DNA of 63,749 nucleotides from assembly GCA_964389475.1 (NCBI GenBank), contig CAYMFD010000006.1, forward strand, positions 1-63,749, in the 5' to 3' direction. Below are positions 27,013 through 35,844 of this stretch, in pieces; the first letter of the stretch is position 1; every line of letters begins with the position of its first letter. The notes beneath the pieces are model-generated. The model ran no database searches and was not told where the DNA came from. It saw only the letters and a list, made by a program, of their open reading frames with translations. Made by a program: the position numbers and the translations under genes. The stretch comes from CAYMFD01 sp964389475. GTDB lineage: Bacteria; Bacteroidota; Bacteroidia; Chitinophagales; Saprospiraceae.

Positions 27013-27990
27013 CTACTGCTTGTTGAGGGCCCAGTCATAATCGAGGTAGTCAATAGAAGCTTGTGCCGATATGTTGACATCCGTGTAGCGATCGATAAAC
27101 GGTACGACGCCTTCTGCTGCAAAGTCATCTCCATACCATTTAAATATCTTGGACAGCTTGAGGGCATCACTTGTGATCTGATTGTACGCCTTGTTATTGA
27201 TAAACTTCCTCGTCTGCGACTCTAGCTGATCGTCTACTGTAGCAGCTCTGTAAGCAGCATTAAGGAGTGGAGGACAGGTAGCAGCAGCACAGTTTACAGC
27301 AAAATGAATGCGTGGATCATTGTAAGTAGGACGTATGACGGTGTGCTCGATATGGTCTAGCGAATACATGGTGCCACCTAGGTCTATCCACTTGTGCTTC
27401 CACGGCTGACCACCATGTAAGCCCTTAATACTAGCGACAGGATAGTTGTCGATGATCAGCTTGAGGGTATGGACATTGTATAGGTTGATATAGTACGCTA
27501 GGCCTTCATTACCTCCCATACTAGGGTTATACGCTTTACGTAGGCCAGCAGCAACACGATCTAGCTCACCAGACGCCTGCTTAAGACCATCATAGTCCAC
27601 ACCGCCAGCGCTATTAACGTAGCGCTTGAGCAAGTTGTCAGCATCATCGACATAGGAGAGTACTGGTACTACCTCCTCCTCTACGACCTGCTGGACCTGC
27701 TTTACTTGCTGAGGCTCTTGCACGACTACCTCTACCGCTTGAGGGGTAGAAACTGCCCCACCTAGTGACACCGCCTTTGTACTAGGGCTAACCACTACTG
27801 GTGTACTGATCTTATCCGTCTTAGGCCCATCGTAGTCGATCGCTACATAGTCTCTCGTCATCAGCTCTGATGCGACACTAGATTTCGATGGCTTTATAAC
27901 GTATTTGCTGGCCTCGACAGGCGTACTTGGCGCCTTAGGGCTTACCACGTATATCAGGAAGGTCAGGGCAAGGATCATAAATTGATACAT
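27013..27990 (-). CDS. DUF547 family exported protein
   Basis: I place the start at the ATG at 27990 (MYQFMILALTFLIYVV), which gives an N-terminal hydrophobic signal or anchor and 325 residues. A low-complexity Val/Ser/Pro/Gln linker (about 30-125) leads to the DUF547 domain (about 130-320): VDYDGLKQASGELDRV, LAYYINLYNVHTLKLI, HFAVNCAAATCPPL. The conserved Cys/His set of DUF547 is present. The domain resembles papain-like folds but its reaction is unknown. Confidence 0.88.
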   Translation of the reverse strand: MYQFMILALTFLIYVVSPKAPSTPVEASKYVIKPSKSSVASELMTRDYVAIDYDGPKTDKISTPVVVSPSTKAVSLGGAVSTPQAVEVVVQEPQQVKQVQQVVEEEVVPVLSYVDDADNLLKRYVNSAGGVDYDGLKQASGELDRVAAGLRKAYNPSMGGNEGLAYYINLYNVHTLKLIIDNYPVASIKGLHGGQPWKHKWIDLGGTMYSLDHIEHTVIRPTYNDPRIHFAVNCAAATCPPLLNAAYRAATVDDQLESQTRKFINNKAYNQITSDALKLSKIFKWYGDDFAAEGVVPFIDRYTDVNISAQASIDYLDYDWALNKQ

Positions 27991-28064
27991 AACTACTTCT
28001 ATTTTCTTACTTAACGACAAAAACGCAAGGTAGGGTCCAGCCATCCTCGATAATTCTTTGTTTT

Positions 28065-28955
28065 CTAGCGGACAAAGTTGCTCGCTACGACTATATCCTT
28101 ACTACCAGGCGTGTAGGCGTAAAAGCCCTCTCCACTTTTACGGCCGAGCTTACCTGCTGTCACCATATTGACCAGTAGTGGACATGGCGCATACTTAGGA
28201 TTGCCGAAACCGTCGTGCAATACGTGCATGATACTGAGACATACGTCTAGTCCTATAAAGTCGGCTAGTTGCAGTGGGCCCATGGGGTGAGCCATACCGA
28301 GCTTCATCACAGTATCGATCTCCTCGACACCAGCGACACCCTCGTACAGGCTGTAGATGGCCTCATTGATCATAGGCATAAGTATGCGATTAGCCACGAA
28401 TCCTGGATAGTCATTGACCTCGACAGGCACCTTAGACAGTTTCTTACTCATCTCCATCACAGCACTAGTGGTTGCATCTGACGTTGCGTAGCCACGGATA
28501 ACCTCGACGAGCTTCATCACTGGCACAGGATTCATAAAGTGCATACCTATAACTAGGTCGGGTCTGCTAGTTTGGGCAGCGATCTTGGTGATAGAAATGC
28601 TACTCGTATTTGTAGCTAGTATGCAGCCTGCTGGAGCTGCCTCATCCATCTGCTTAAATATCTTGAGCTTGAGATCTACATTTTCGGTAGCCGCCTCCAC
28701 GACTAGGTCAGCTGCGCTACAGGCAGTCCCAAGATCCGTATATGTGGTGATATTCTGTAAGGTATCGGCTTTCTGCGAGGCGTCGATCTTCTCTTTCTTG
28801 ACCATGCGGTCTAGGTTCTTCTCTATGGTAGACAGAGCACGATCTAGCGCCTCTTGCCGTACATCACATAGAGCGACCGTGTAACCATTCATCGCAAAGA
28901 CGTGAGCAATGCCATTACCCATCGTACCTGCTCCTATGACCGTTATGTTCTTCAT
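28065..28955 (-). CDS. 3-hydroxybutyryl-CoA dehydrogenase
   Basis: This 296-residue enzyme oxidises 3-hydroxyacyl-CoA with NAD(P). Visible motifs are GAGTMGNGIAHVFAMNGY (start of the Rossmann fold), LATNTSSISIT, the catalytic His in GMHFMNPVPVMKLVEVI, and the C-terminal GFVANRILMPMINEA. The ATG at 28955 gives the usual length; an upstream ATG would add 22 residues with no homology. It acts in fatty-acid or butyrate metabolism. Confidence 0.94.
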   Translation of the reverse strand: MKNITVIGAGTMGNGIAHVFAMNGYTVALCDVRQEALDRALSTIEKNLDRMVKKEKIDASQKADTLQNITTYTDLGTACSAADLVVEAATENVDLKLKIFKQMDEAAPAGCILATNTSSISITKIAAQTSRPDLVIGMHFMNPVPVMKLVEVIRGYATSDATTSAVMEMSKKLSKVPVEVNDYPGFVANRILMPMINEAIYSLYEGVAGVEEIDTVMKLGMAHPMGPLQLADFIGLDVCLSIMHVLHDGFGNPKYAPCPLLVNMVTAGKLGRKSGEGFYAYTPGSKDIVVASNFVR

Positions 28956-28998
28956 ATTAATTGTTATCAAGTTTATTACCTGGTGGTTTGTTTTTATT

Positions 28999-29040
28999 AA
29001 CAAAAAGAGGCTCCAACACATCGTGCTACAGCCTCTCTTG
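28999..29040 (-). terminator. Intrinsic terminator of the TlpA-like gene
   Basis: GAGGCT (29007-29012) pairs with AGCCTC (29030-29035). On the minus strand the second arm is followed by TTTTTG. It lies between the stop of the TlpA-like gene and the start of the hydroxybutyryl-CoA dehydrogenase gene. Confidence 0.7.
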
Positions 29041-29072
29041 GTGTGGTTTCTTATTTTAAGATACCAATAGAC

Positions 29073-30188
29073 CTAGCCTAGTGCTAGCGCCTTCTTCACT
29101 TCTTCTTCTAGATTAGCACGAGGATTAACGGCTACGATTTTACCATCCTTACCGATGAGGAAGGTCTTAGGTATAGATCGTACACCATAGGCTGCTGCCG
29201 GTGATGAATCCCACTTCCGTAGATCGGATACGTGACCATCCCACTTGAGGTTATCTTTTTCGATAGCGGCCAACCATCTCTCTTTGGAGCGGTCCATTTG
29301 TATTTTGATCTGCTCCTCACTTTTCATTCTGGCCTTGGTCTTGCTATCTAGGCCATCCAGCGATACGCTAAATACATTAAAGCCTTTGGGGTTATACCTA
29401 TTATACACATCCACCACTTTCGGGTTTTCACGACGGCAAGGTCCACACCATGATGCCCAAAAATCAAGCAATACGACCTCTCCTCTCAATTCGGATAGCT
29501 TTCTGACTTTACCATCAGGTCCAGGCAGCACGATATCTGGGGCTTCCTCCCCTACCTTAATCTTAGACATAGCCGCTTGTCTCGCAGCTTGTGCCTTCAT
29601 CTGGGCCGTGAGTTGCTCGTACTTTGTTACGATGTCCATATCAGGATAGTCTGCCTTCATCCTGCTCGCTACACTCGCGTGGAGGTCAGCAAACTCAGGA
29701 CGCAGCTTAAAGATCTTATTGGCTATGCTAAAAGACACCAATGGATGCAGGTCGCTTGTCACTGCCTTCTGCAGTTGCTTGGCATCGATGCTTTTATCCA
29801 TGTAGCCTCTCACATTGGTAAGTAACTCAGATGTGAGTGGTGCTCCTGTGACATCGTACTCATATCGCAGAAACTTTGATATGTTGCCACTTAGCTCTAC
29901 GGTCTTCTCTGTTCCGTCAAACACTAGGTCCGCCGTCTTGCTACCGACTCGCAGGCGATAGATACCAGGCGCTATACCCTCTTCTACGTTTAACGAAAAT
30001 CCGCCGCTACCATCGGTCTCAGACTTAGCAACTGGCTCATTCATACCCTGTAGACCTACCTTATCCAAAAACACAGATAGGTTATCCGCATTAGTTAACT
30101 GACCTTTGATAGTGGTACCCTTAGGTTCGCTGCAACCTACCAAGGCAAGTATCGCAGCCACAAATAGAAGACTTACATATCTATACAT
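29073..30188 (-). CDS. TlpA-like thiol:disulfide lipoprotein with DUF4369 domain
   Basis: This 371-residue lipoprotein has its lipobox at LVGC (Cys19). Residues 25-130 form the DUF4369 beta domain common in Bacteroidota. A helical linker leads to an AhpC/TSA-TlpA thioredoxin fold (about 215-370) with the active site FWASWCGPC (near 245-253) and a cis-Pro in RSIPKTFLI. It should act in the periplasm, reducing disulfides or supporting cytochrome c assembly. A -7-like TACCTTTG lies upstream on the minus strand (30216-30223). Confidence 0.92.
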   Translation of the reverse strand: MYRYVSLLFVAAILALVGCSEPKGTTIKGQLTNADNLSVFLDKVGLQGMNEPVAKSETDGSGGFSLNVEEGIAPGIYRLRVGSKTADLVFDGTEKTVELSGNISKFLRYEYDVTGAPLTSELLTNVRGYMDKSIDAKQLQKAVTSDLHPLVSFSIANKIFKLRPEFADLHASVASRMKADYPDMDIVTKYEQLTAQMKAQAARQAAMSKIKVGEEAPDIVLPGPDGKVRKLSELRGEVVLLDFWASWCGPCRRENPKVVDVYNRYNPKGFNVFSVSLDGLDSKTKARMKSEEQIKIQMDRSKERWLAAIEKDNLKWDGHVSDLRKWDSSPAAAYGVRSIPKTFLIGKDGKIVAVNPRANLEEEVKKALALG

Positions 30189-30275
30189 ATCTTACACGTA
30201 TTTAATTTAAGTGTGCAAAGGTAGCATCTCTTCAGATTTATACCTCTTACACAAGTACTAAGACTATATTAAATA

Positions 30276-30977
30276 ATGGACATCCATAAGGGTTCAAAAA
30301 AGGCAGTAATAGTAGGTGCCACGGGATTAATAGGTCAGCACCTACTACGTTTGGTCCTAAGCTCAGATGCCTACGATCGGGTGACTATCATCGTGAGAAA
30401 GAAGACAACAATCGATCACCCTCAACTCCGTCAAGTCGTAATCGACTTTGAGCACCTCGTCGACCAGGCCTATGAACATATGGCCTGCGATGACCTGTAC
30501 GTCTGCCTAGGCACAACGATCAAAAATGCCAAGTCCAAGGAGAACTTCTATCGTGTGGACTATAAATACGTGATACTAGTGGCCGAAATGGCGCATCGTC
30601 AGGGAGCCCGCATACTATCGCTCGTAAGCAGCGCTGGCGCCGATCCGGATAGCAAGGTTTTCTACTCGAGGGTCAAGGGGCAAGTGGAGCAGACAGTTTG
30701 CCGGATGCCGTATTGGGCCATACACATATTTAGACCATCTTTGCTCCTCGGACGTAGAGAAGAGAGCAGACCACTAGAGAGTTCTGGCAAGCTCGTAGCA
30801 CGAGGACTAGCTAGTATCCTAGGCAATAAAATGGGACGTATGAGACCCGTCGAAGGATATGAGGTAGCAAAGGCCATGGTGGTGCTAGCACAGCAAATAA
30901 AGCCTGGGCTGCAAGTGGTGGCTTCTGATCAGATACACACGATTGCCAAACGAGGACAACCTCAAAAGCATAGATAG
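30276..30977 (+). CDS. NAD(P)H-binding oxidoreductase, HTATIP2-like
   Basis: This 233-residue atypical short-chain dehydrogenase has a Rossmann motif (VIVGATGLIGQHLL, near 12) and a YSRVKGQVE stretch fitting the Tyr-x3-Lys site. DLYVCLGTTIKNAKSKENF and HIFRPSLLLG are typical of the HTATIP2/YbjT-like group. The reaction is unknown. The gldC ATG follows immediately after its stop, so the two are translationally linked. Confidence 0.85.
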   Translation: MDIHKGSKKAVIVGATGLIGQHLLRLVLSSDAYDRVTIIVRKKTTIDHPQLRQVVIDFEHLVDQAYEHMACDDLYVCLGTTIKNAKSKENFYRVDYKYVILVAEMAHRQGARILSLVSSAGADPDSKVFYSRVKGQVEQTVCRMPYWAIHIFRPSLLLGRREESRPLESSGKLVARGLASILGNKMGRMRPVEGYEVAKAMVVLAQQIKPGLQVVASDQIHTIAKRGQPQKHR

Positions 30978-31340
30978 ATGAACAAGAAAGAGACGGTCAT
31001 AAAAAAATCTAAGATCGAAATAGAAGTGGGCCTTAACCAGGACCAGCACCCCATAGCTATACACTGGCGTAGCGACGATAATCCGCACGGAGAAGAATAC
31101 AGCGAAGCTAAGGCTATGCTCGTATCGTTTTTCGATGCCGAACATCTAGACACCTATAAGATCGATCTCTGGACCAAGGAGATGCAAGTTGCCGAGATGG
31201 ACCGTCTAATGTTTCAGACGCTAAGAGCTCTGACTGACACCTACCACAAAGCAACCCGCAATGACGAACTGGCCAACGACATGGCCAAATTCGTAGAGTA
31301 CTTCGGCCGGCAGACGGAGATCATCCCCAAAGAAGACTAA
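30978..31340 (+). CDS. gldC: Gliding motility protein GldC
   Basis: This 120-residue soluble protein matches GldC, a Bacteroidota protein that supports gliding and the T9SS machinery and is not a core secretion component. The conserved DLWTKEMQVAEMDRLMFQTL stretch (about 58-77) and DTYHKATRNDELA are present. It is fused by operon structure to the upstream oxidoreductase (no spacer), and its stop overlaps the end of the opposing SRPBCC gene by 4 nt. Confidence 0.93.
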   Translation: MNKKETVIKKSKIEIEVGLNQDQHPIAIHWRSDDNPHGEEYSEAKAMLVSFFDAEHLDTYKIDLWTKEMQVAEMDRLMFQTLRALTDTYHKATRNDELANDMAKFVEYFGRQTEIIPKED

Positions 31341-31798
31341 ATCTCCCCAAAAAGCTCAATGGTCCGCTGCTCCCGATAAGAGAATATCTCCTTGAGCTTG
31401 GGCTTAACGGCTATCGAATGACCCAAAAAGCCTAGTGCATACCAAGGCAATGCATAATGCACGATGTCATGGACCTCTGTGCCACCCTCTACCTGATGGA
31501 AGTGGTGCTGATGATGCCAAATCGCATATGGGCCTACCAATTGGTCATCTATAAAGAATCGCTGCGGCTCTACCTCTAGTATCCTCGTAGCCCACGACAT
31601 CTTGATGCCTGCTAGAGGTCGGACATTATAAGTAAGGATCTGGCCTGCATACATTTCATCTGGCAGGTCGCCTGTAATCTCAAAGCCTATGTCTTTAGGC
31701 GTGAGCTGCGCTAAGTTTGAGGGATTACTGTAAAACGACCATGCCTCCTCGATCGATATGGGTACACGCTGGCGAGTCTCTATCCGATGTAATTTCAT
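31337..31798 (-). CDS. SRPBCC family protein
   Basis: This 153-residue protein has the START-like fold seen in bacterial ligand-binding SRPBCC proteins (RVPISIEEAWSFYSNPSNLAQLTP at the N-terminus; ALPWYALGFLGHSIAVKP near the C-terminus). It has no signal peptide and is likely a cytoplasmic hydrophobic-ligand binder; the ligand is unknown. It converges on gldC. Confidence 0.88.
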   Translation of the reverse strand: MKLHRIETRQRVPISIEEAWSFYSNPSNLAQLTPKDIGFEITGDLPDEMYAGQILTYNVRPLAGIKMSWATRILEVEPQRFFIDDQLVGPYAIWHHQHHFHQVEGGTEVHDIVHYALPWYALGFLGHSIAVKPKLKEIFSYREQRTIELFGEI

Positions 31799-32131
31799 AA
31801 AGCTATAACCGCCAAGAGGCAGTCTTGTTGCTAAACAACTCTACTAGTCAGCACAGGAAGAGTACCGCCCTAGCCTCTTGCGACGTTTATCGTAAACCCT
31901 ACGTTAAGTCTCTAGTATATACCCCATTAATGGTATGAGAATAAAGACAAGCTTATGTCGCAAGGATACACTTTACATGGCTCAATTTACCATTACACAA
32001 AACATTGATCAACAGATGATTGACAACACAATCGAGTCATCTGATGTTCTACCCACCCGGGCCACTGGGGAGATTTTTCGACCGACTTATTAATTTAATG
32101 TTAACTTTGGGTAAACACACAAGCACCTATC
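31799..32131. other. 333-bp intergenic region between divergent SRPBCC and aspartyl protease genes
   Basis: It contains one short plus-strand frame (31935-32093, 52 residues, containing MAQFTITQNIDQQMIDNT) with no recognisable family and no clear ribosome binding site; I do not call it a gene. A -7-like TAACTTTG at 32102-32109 could start the protease transcript about 20 nt before its ATG. No RNA structure or repeat recognised. Confidence 0.5.
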
Positions 32132-32971
32132 ATGTACCGATTCCTCATTCTCATGCTTACAATATGCTGCGGGAGTATACAGGCTGAGACGTATGAGCTA
32201 CCCTTCGTGGAAGCTGGAGGGTTGATACTCGTAGAAGCAAGTATTGCCGATGTGAGCGGCTATTTCATCTTTGATAGCGGCTCTAACTCCGTCATAGTAC
32301 ATAGAAGAGAAAGTATTTCGAAGTCTGATGCTACCTTTCACACACTAGCAGGACCACTGGAGGCAGCCCTACTGCCTAATCGAAATCTACAGATGGGTGA
32401 CTATCTGCAGCAAATAGAAGAGGCTTATGGTGCCGACCTATCCTATCTCAATGAGATGATGAGTACGGACATCAAAGTGATGGGTATACTCGGTGGTCAT
32501 GTCTTCACGCCACATGCTATAACAATTGACAATCGGGAGCAGGTCATTAAAGTAGAGACCGCTAGTAAGAAGCCACCAGCGCATACCACGCAGTTGCCGC
32601 TTGACACCTCACACGACTTTCCCATGACGACCATCCACATCGATGGCAAGGCATACAACTTCGTGATTGACTCCGGCGCTAAGAGTCACCATATATCACC
32701 AGATGTACTGCTTGCACACAGTACTCGCTATCAATTGCTAGGTGATCAGGTCAACGTATTTACAGCAACTGGTGGAAAACTGTCATGTAACTCGGCACGT
32801 ATCAGCAACGTAGACCTTGGCACCAAGACCACTACCCTCACGGCATTGGTAACGGACTTCACCGCAACGTCTGAGGCGGTAGGAATTAAGATCGATGGTA
32901 TACTATCTCTGGAAGCTATTAATAGTGAGAGCATCACCATCGACCTAGACCGTGGACTACTCTACTTCTAG
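32132..32971 (+). CDS. Exported two-lobed aspartyl protease-like protein
   Basis: This 279-residue protein has a signal peptide (1-18) and two retropepsin-type active-site motifs, FIFDSGSNSVIV (near 45-56) and FVIDSGAKSHHI (near 179-190). Most bacterial retropepsin-like proteins carry one motif per chain and dimerise; here a single chain could build a complete active site from its two halves (inference). DGILSLEAINSESITID near the end is typical of the second hydrophobic-Gly element. It is a single-gene unit. Confidence 0.85.
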   Translation: MYRFLILMLTICCGSIQAETYELPFVEAGGLILVEASIADVSGYFIFDSGSNSVIVHRRESISKSDATFHTLAGPLEAALLPNRNLQMGDYLQQIEEAYGADLSYLNEMMSTDIKVMGILGGHVFTPHAITIDNREQVIKVETASKKPPAHTTQLPLDTSHDFPMTTIHIDGKAYNFVIDSGAKSHHISPDVLLAHSTRYQLLGDQVNVFTATGGKLSCNSARISNVDLGTKTTTLTALVTDFTATSEAVGIKIDGILSLEAINSESITIDLDRGLLYF

Positions 32972-32981
32972 TCACAGAGGC

Positions 32982-33644
32982 TTAGTCTAGCAAATTATTC
33001 TCCATGGCGATCCTTACCATTCCAGCACTATTACGAGCATTCATCTTGGATAGGAGGCTACTGCGGTGAGACTCTACAGTCTTAAGACTGATAAACAACT
33101 GATTCGCAATTTCCTGCGTCGTAAATTCTTGGGCAATCAGTTTTAAAACCTCTCGCTCTCTTCTTGATATCTTAGGATAAAACTTCTCACTCTTAGAGCC
33201 ACTCTTCCGCTGGTTCATCAGGCCTTTCATGATGGTCTGCGTGACATCTTTGGAGAAGTAAGACTTACCGCCTTGCACAGTACGAATGGCCTTGAGGAGT
33301 TCTTCCCTACCTGTATTCTTAAGTATGTAGCCACTCGCCCCATGATTTAATATCTCTGTCACGTAGCTCTCCTCATTAAACATGGAAATGGCTAGGATCT
33401 TGATTTTAGGCTTGGACTTTTGCAACTCCTTGGTCACTTCTATGCCAGACATCCCAGGCAGATTTACATCTAGCAAGATGATATCTACGTCCTGCTCTTT
33501 AACGAAGTCTATGACAGCTGGCCCTTCGAAGCATCGGCCCACTACACGTATGTCTTTTACGTTTTGCAATATGCTGTGTATGCCATCTACGAACATCGTA
33601 TGATCGTCAGCAATCAGGATTCTTATAATCTTGGTATCAGTCAT
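32982..33644 (-). CDS. NarL/FixJ-type response regulator
   Basis: This 220-residue protein has a receiver domain with IADDHTMFVDG at its start and the phospho-accepting Asp in IILLDVNLPGMSG (near 58). A LuxR-type helix-turn-helix follows (ISRREREVLKLIAQEFTTQE, then NQLFISLKTVESHR, about 155-205). Its kinase is encoded divergently 290 bp away (33935-35692). Confidence 0.95.
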   Translation of the reverse strand: MTDTKIIRILIADDHTMFVDGIHSILQNVKDIRVVGRCFEGPAVIDFVKEQDVDIILLDVNLPGMSGIEVTKELQKSKPKIKILAISMFNEESYVTEILNHGASGYILKNTGREELLKAIRTVQGGKSYFSKDVTQTIMKGLMNQRKSGSKSEKFYPKISRREREVLKLIAQEFTTQEIANQLFISLKTVESHRSSLLSKMNARNSAGMVRIAMENNLLD

Positions 33645-33852
33645 GGCATCTATGTCTATTAGTACGGTACTAAGGTATCGGTGTATCGCAGTCCTCCCAC
33701 TAGGGAATACCCCTAAATATATAAATACAAGTTTCCCCTAATGTATGAGGCGGTTCTTGCCCGCATCTTTGTTATATCACAAACGAAAAATTCACACGAT
33801 CAGGTGTGCTTAAAGATGTAAATACTCATTGGGATTGACTATTGCATTCAGT
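33645..33852. other. Divergent promoter region and leader of the NarL-type kinase gene
   Basis: This stretch separates the response regulator from the kinase leader terminator. A CATCTTTG element (33764-33771) resembles the -7 box. A small hairpin CACAC...GTGTG follows (about 33793-33809). If transcription starts near 33777, about 75-115 nt of leader RNA precede the terminator at 33853-33892. Confidence 0.4.
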
Positions 33853-33892
33853 AAGGAAAGCCTCCATAAAGATGGTAGCTTTCCTTTTTTTG
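33853..33892 (+). terminator. Strong terminator hairpin inside the leader of the histidine kinase gene
   Basis: AAGGAAAGC (33853-33861) pairs with GCTTTCCTT (33878-33886), with an inner CCAT/ATGG pairing around an AAAG loop, followed by seven Ts. It lies 43 nt before the kinase ATG at 33935, so it either ends a small RNA or controls read-through into the kinase gene. Confidence 0.8.
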
Positions 33893-33934
33893 TGCCGAAT
33901 AGTTCGTAAGAATGTTAATTTGCATCTAGATGAT

Positions 33935-35692
33935 ATGAAGAATCTCCTCGCAATAGTAGTATTGCTCCTATGGTACTCAGCAAGCGCTGCTCAGAACAAG
34001 GAGACCTATGCCGACCTCAACAAGCGGCTAAGCCAGGCTCGTGATCTTAAAGATCATAAGATGCTAGGCGATGCGTACTACGACCTCGCGCTATACGAAC
34101 AAGCTTACCACGCTGACACCAAGAAGTCTATCGACTACCTCCTAAGGAGCCGAGAACGCTACGGCCTGATTGGTGACACATTAGATATGTATAAAGTTGA
34201 CCTAGAACTCGCAGGTAGGAACTTTAACGCTGGCCTCTATGATGAGGCCCTCCAGAAGTATCTAGAAATACTAGTCTACTACGATGGGAAGCGGGACACA
34301 GGGATGATCTCAAGGCTTAGCTTTAGTATAAGCGAAGTCTACCAACACCAAGGCGACCTAGACCTAGAGTACGACTATCTAAGGCAAGCGATCAACCTCA
34401 ACCGCACTGCCAATGATACCGCCCTGCAGGTGCAACTACTGCTGAGTAGCGCTAGGAACTACATCCGACTTAATGAGCTGGACTCTGCTCAACTCATCGC
34501 GTCAGAAGCGCTGATGCTCGCGAGCATTACAGATGATCGAGCAGCTGAGATGTCAAGTCACTACTGGCTAGGTAGTATAGAGCAAAAGACAGGAAACTAC
34601 GAACAAGCGACCATTGAATACGAGAATGCCATACGTTGTCAACCTAGCAAGGCCTATGATACACAACGACGGCAGGTACTCAAAAAACTCGCCGATATCT
34701 CTGCTAAGAGCTATGATCCAGAAGCCGCCTATCGCTACGCTATGAGCTACGCCAGTCTCAATGATAGCATACTCAACAAAAATCGGCTAGAAGCCAGCTA
34801 CAACCTCATACAGAAGTATGAGTCGCTACAAAAGCAGAAAGACATCGAGCAGTTGAAAATCGAGAAGAAGTATGCGGAGCGAACAAATGACCAGCAGCGA
34901 CGGGCGGTCTACATCTTAGCAGCGGGCTTCGCTCTACTACTACTCCTGCTGTACTACGTCACGCGATTCTACAATCAGCAAATCGAGACCGAAAAGATAA
35001 TCACAGAACAAAACGAGGAGCTCAATGCAAGGCGGATCAAAGAACTCGAGGACGACATACAGATCCGATCTATGCAGAGTATGATCGAAGGCCAAGAGAT
35101 AGAGCGAGAGAGGATCGCCAAGGACCTCCACGACAGCCTAGGAGGCCTACTCAGTACGGTCAAGCTACAGTTTGACAGCGAGCACCTAGGTGGTAACATC
35201 AAGAGCAGTGACACCTTTAAAAGGGCTCACAGCTTGCTAGATCACGCCGTAACAGAAGTACGCAACATCTCACAGAACTTACAACCGTCCGCACTGGCCA
35301 ACTTAGGCCTAGAGGCAGCACTGCGTGACCTAGTCAATCGCTTTAGTGACGACCACTACCCCTCTATCGACCTACAGTGCTACGACATCCCCAAAGGCAT
35401 GGGCCAGATGCATAGCCTGTCCATATACCGTGTCATACAAGAGATGCTCCACAATGCGATAAAGCACTCAGAGGCGAGTGAGATCCTTATCCAGATCAAT
35501 CGTGAAGGTGACGAGCTCGTCATTCAGTTTGAGGATGACGGTATCGGTTTTGATATCGAGAACCTTAAGCGTCGTGGTATGGGTCTAGGTAACATTAGGA
35601 GCCGCATTGACTACCTTAAGGGGACCGTCGACCTCGACAGCACACCCGGCGAAGGGACGAGTTACATCATCCATACTAAGTGGTCGGCATAG
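33935..35692 (+). CDS. TPR-containing NarX/LiaS-type sensor histidine kinase
   Basis: With the start at ATG 33935 the product has 585 residues and a signal peptide (MKNLLAIVVLLLWYSASAAQ). A periplasmic region of tetratricopeptide repeats (about 25-300) leads to one membrane helix (YILAAGFALLLLLLYYVTRF, about 326-345), a coiled coil and the HisKA_3 phospho-acceptor (ERIAKDLHDSLGGLLSTVK, His near 398). The HATPase domain is at the end (MLHNAIKHSEA, DDGIGFD, GMGLGNIRSRI). It pairs with the divergent NarL-type regulator. An upstream in-frame ATG would place the start in front of the leader terminator, which is unlikely. Confidence 0.92.
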   Translation: MKNLLAIVVLLLWYSASAAQNKETYADLNKRLSQARDLKDHKMLGDAYYDLALYEQAYHADTKKSIDYLLRSRERYGLIGDTLDMYKVDLELAGRNFNAGLYDEALQKYLEILVYYDGKRDTGMISRLSFSISEVYQHQGDLDLEYDYLRQAINLNRTANDTALQVQLLLSSARNYIRLNELDSAQLIASEALMLASITDDRAAEMSSHYWLGSIEQKTGNYEQATIEYENAIRCQPSKAYDTQRRQVLKKLADISAKSYDPEAAYRYAMSYASLNDSILNKNRLEASYNLIQKYESLQKQKDIEQLKIEKKYAERTNDQQRRAVYILAAGFALLLLLLYYVTRFYNQQIETEKIITEQNEELNARRIKELEDDIQIRSMQSMIEGQEIERERIAKDLHDSLGGLLSTVKLQFDSEHLGGNIKSSDTFKRAHSLLDHAVTEVRNISQNLQPSALANLGLEAALRDLVNRFSDDHYPSIDLQCYDIPKGMGQMHSLSIYRVIQEMLHNAIKHSEASEILIQINREGDELVIQFEDDGIGFDIENLKRRGMGLGNIRSRIDYLKGTVDLDSTPGEGTSYIIHTKWSA

Positions 35693-35696
35693 AAAA

Positions 35697-35738
35697 AGGC
35701 ATCCACAGAACTTAATCTGGTGGATGCCTCTGTTTTTT
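35697..35738 (+). terminator. Intrinsic terminator of the histidine kinase gene
   Basis: AGGCATCCAC (35697-35706) pairs perfectly with GTGGATGCCT (35720-35729), followed by CTGTTTTTT. On the minus strand the stem is followed by TTTTTCT, so it may also stop the opposing transcript. Confidence 0.88.
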
Positions 35739-35844
35739 GGGGTCATTGGCAACCCAAACTCAACTTTATACTACTAGCGCCTTTTGATGTAAAGCATCCT
35801 TCGCAATTGTTGTCGAATTCGGATCTATACTTATACCAATAGTA

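Noticed and set aside
31935..32093. 52-residue plus-strand frame between SRPBCC and aspartyl protease genes
   Set aside because: No recognisable family, no clear ribosome binding site and a length expected by chance; mentioned only as content of the intergenic region.
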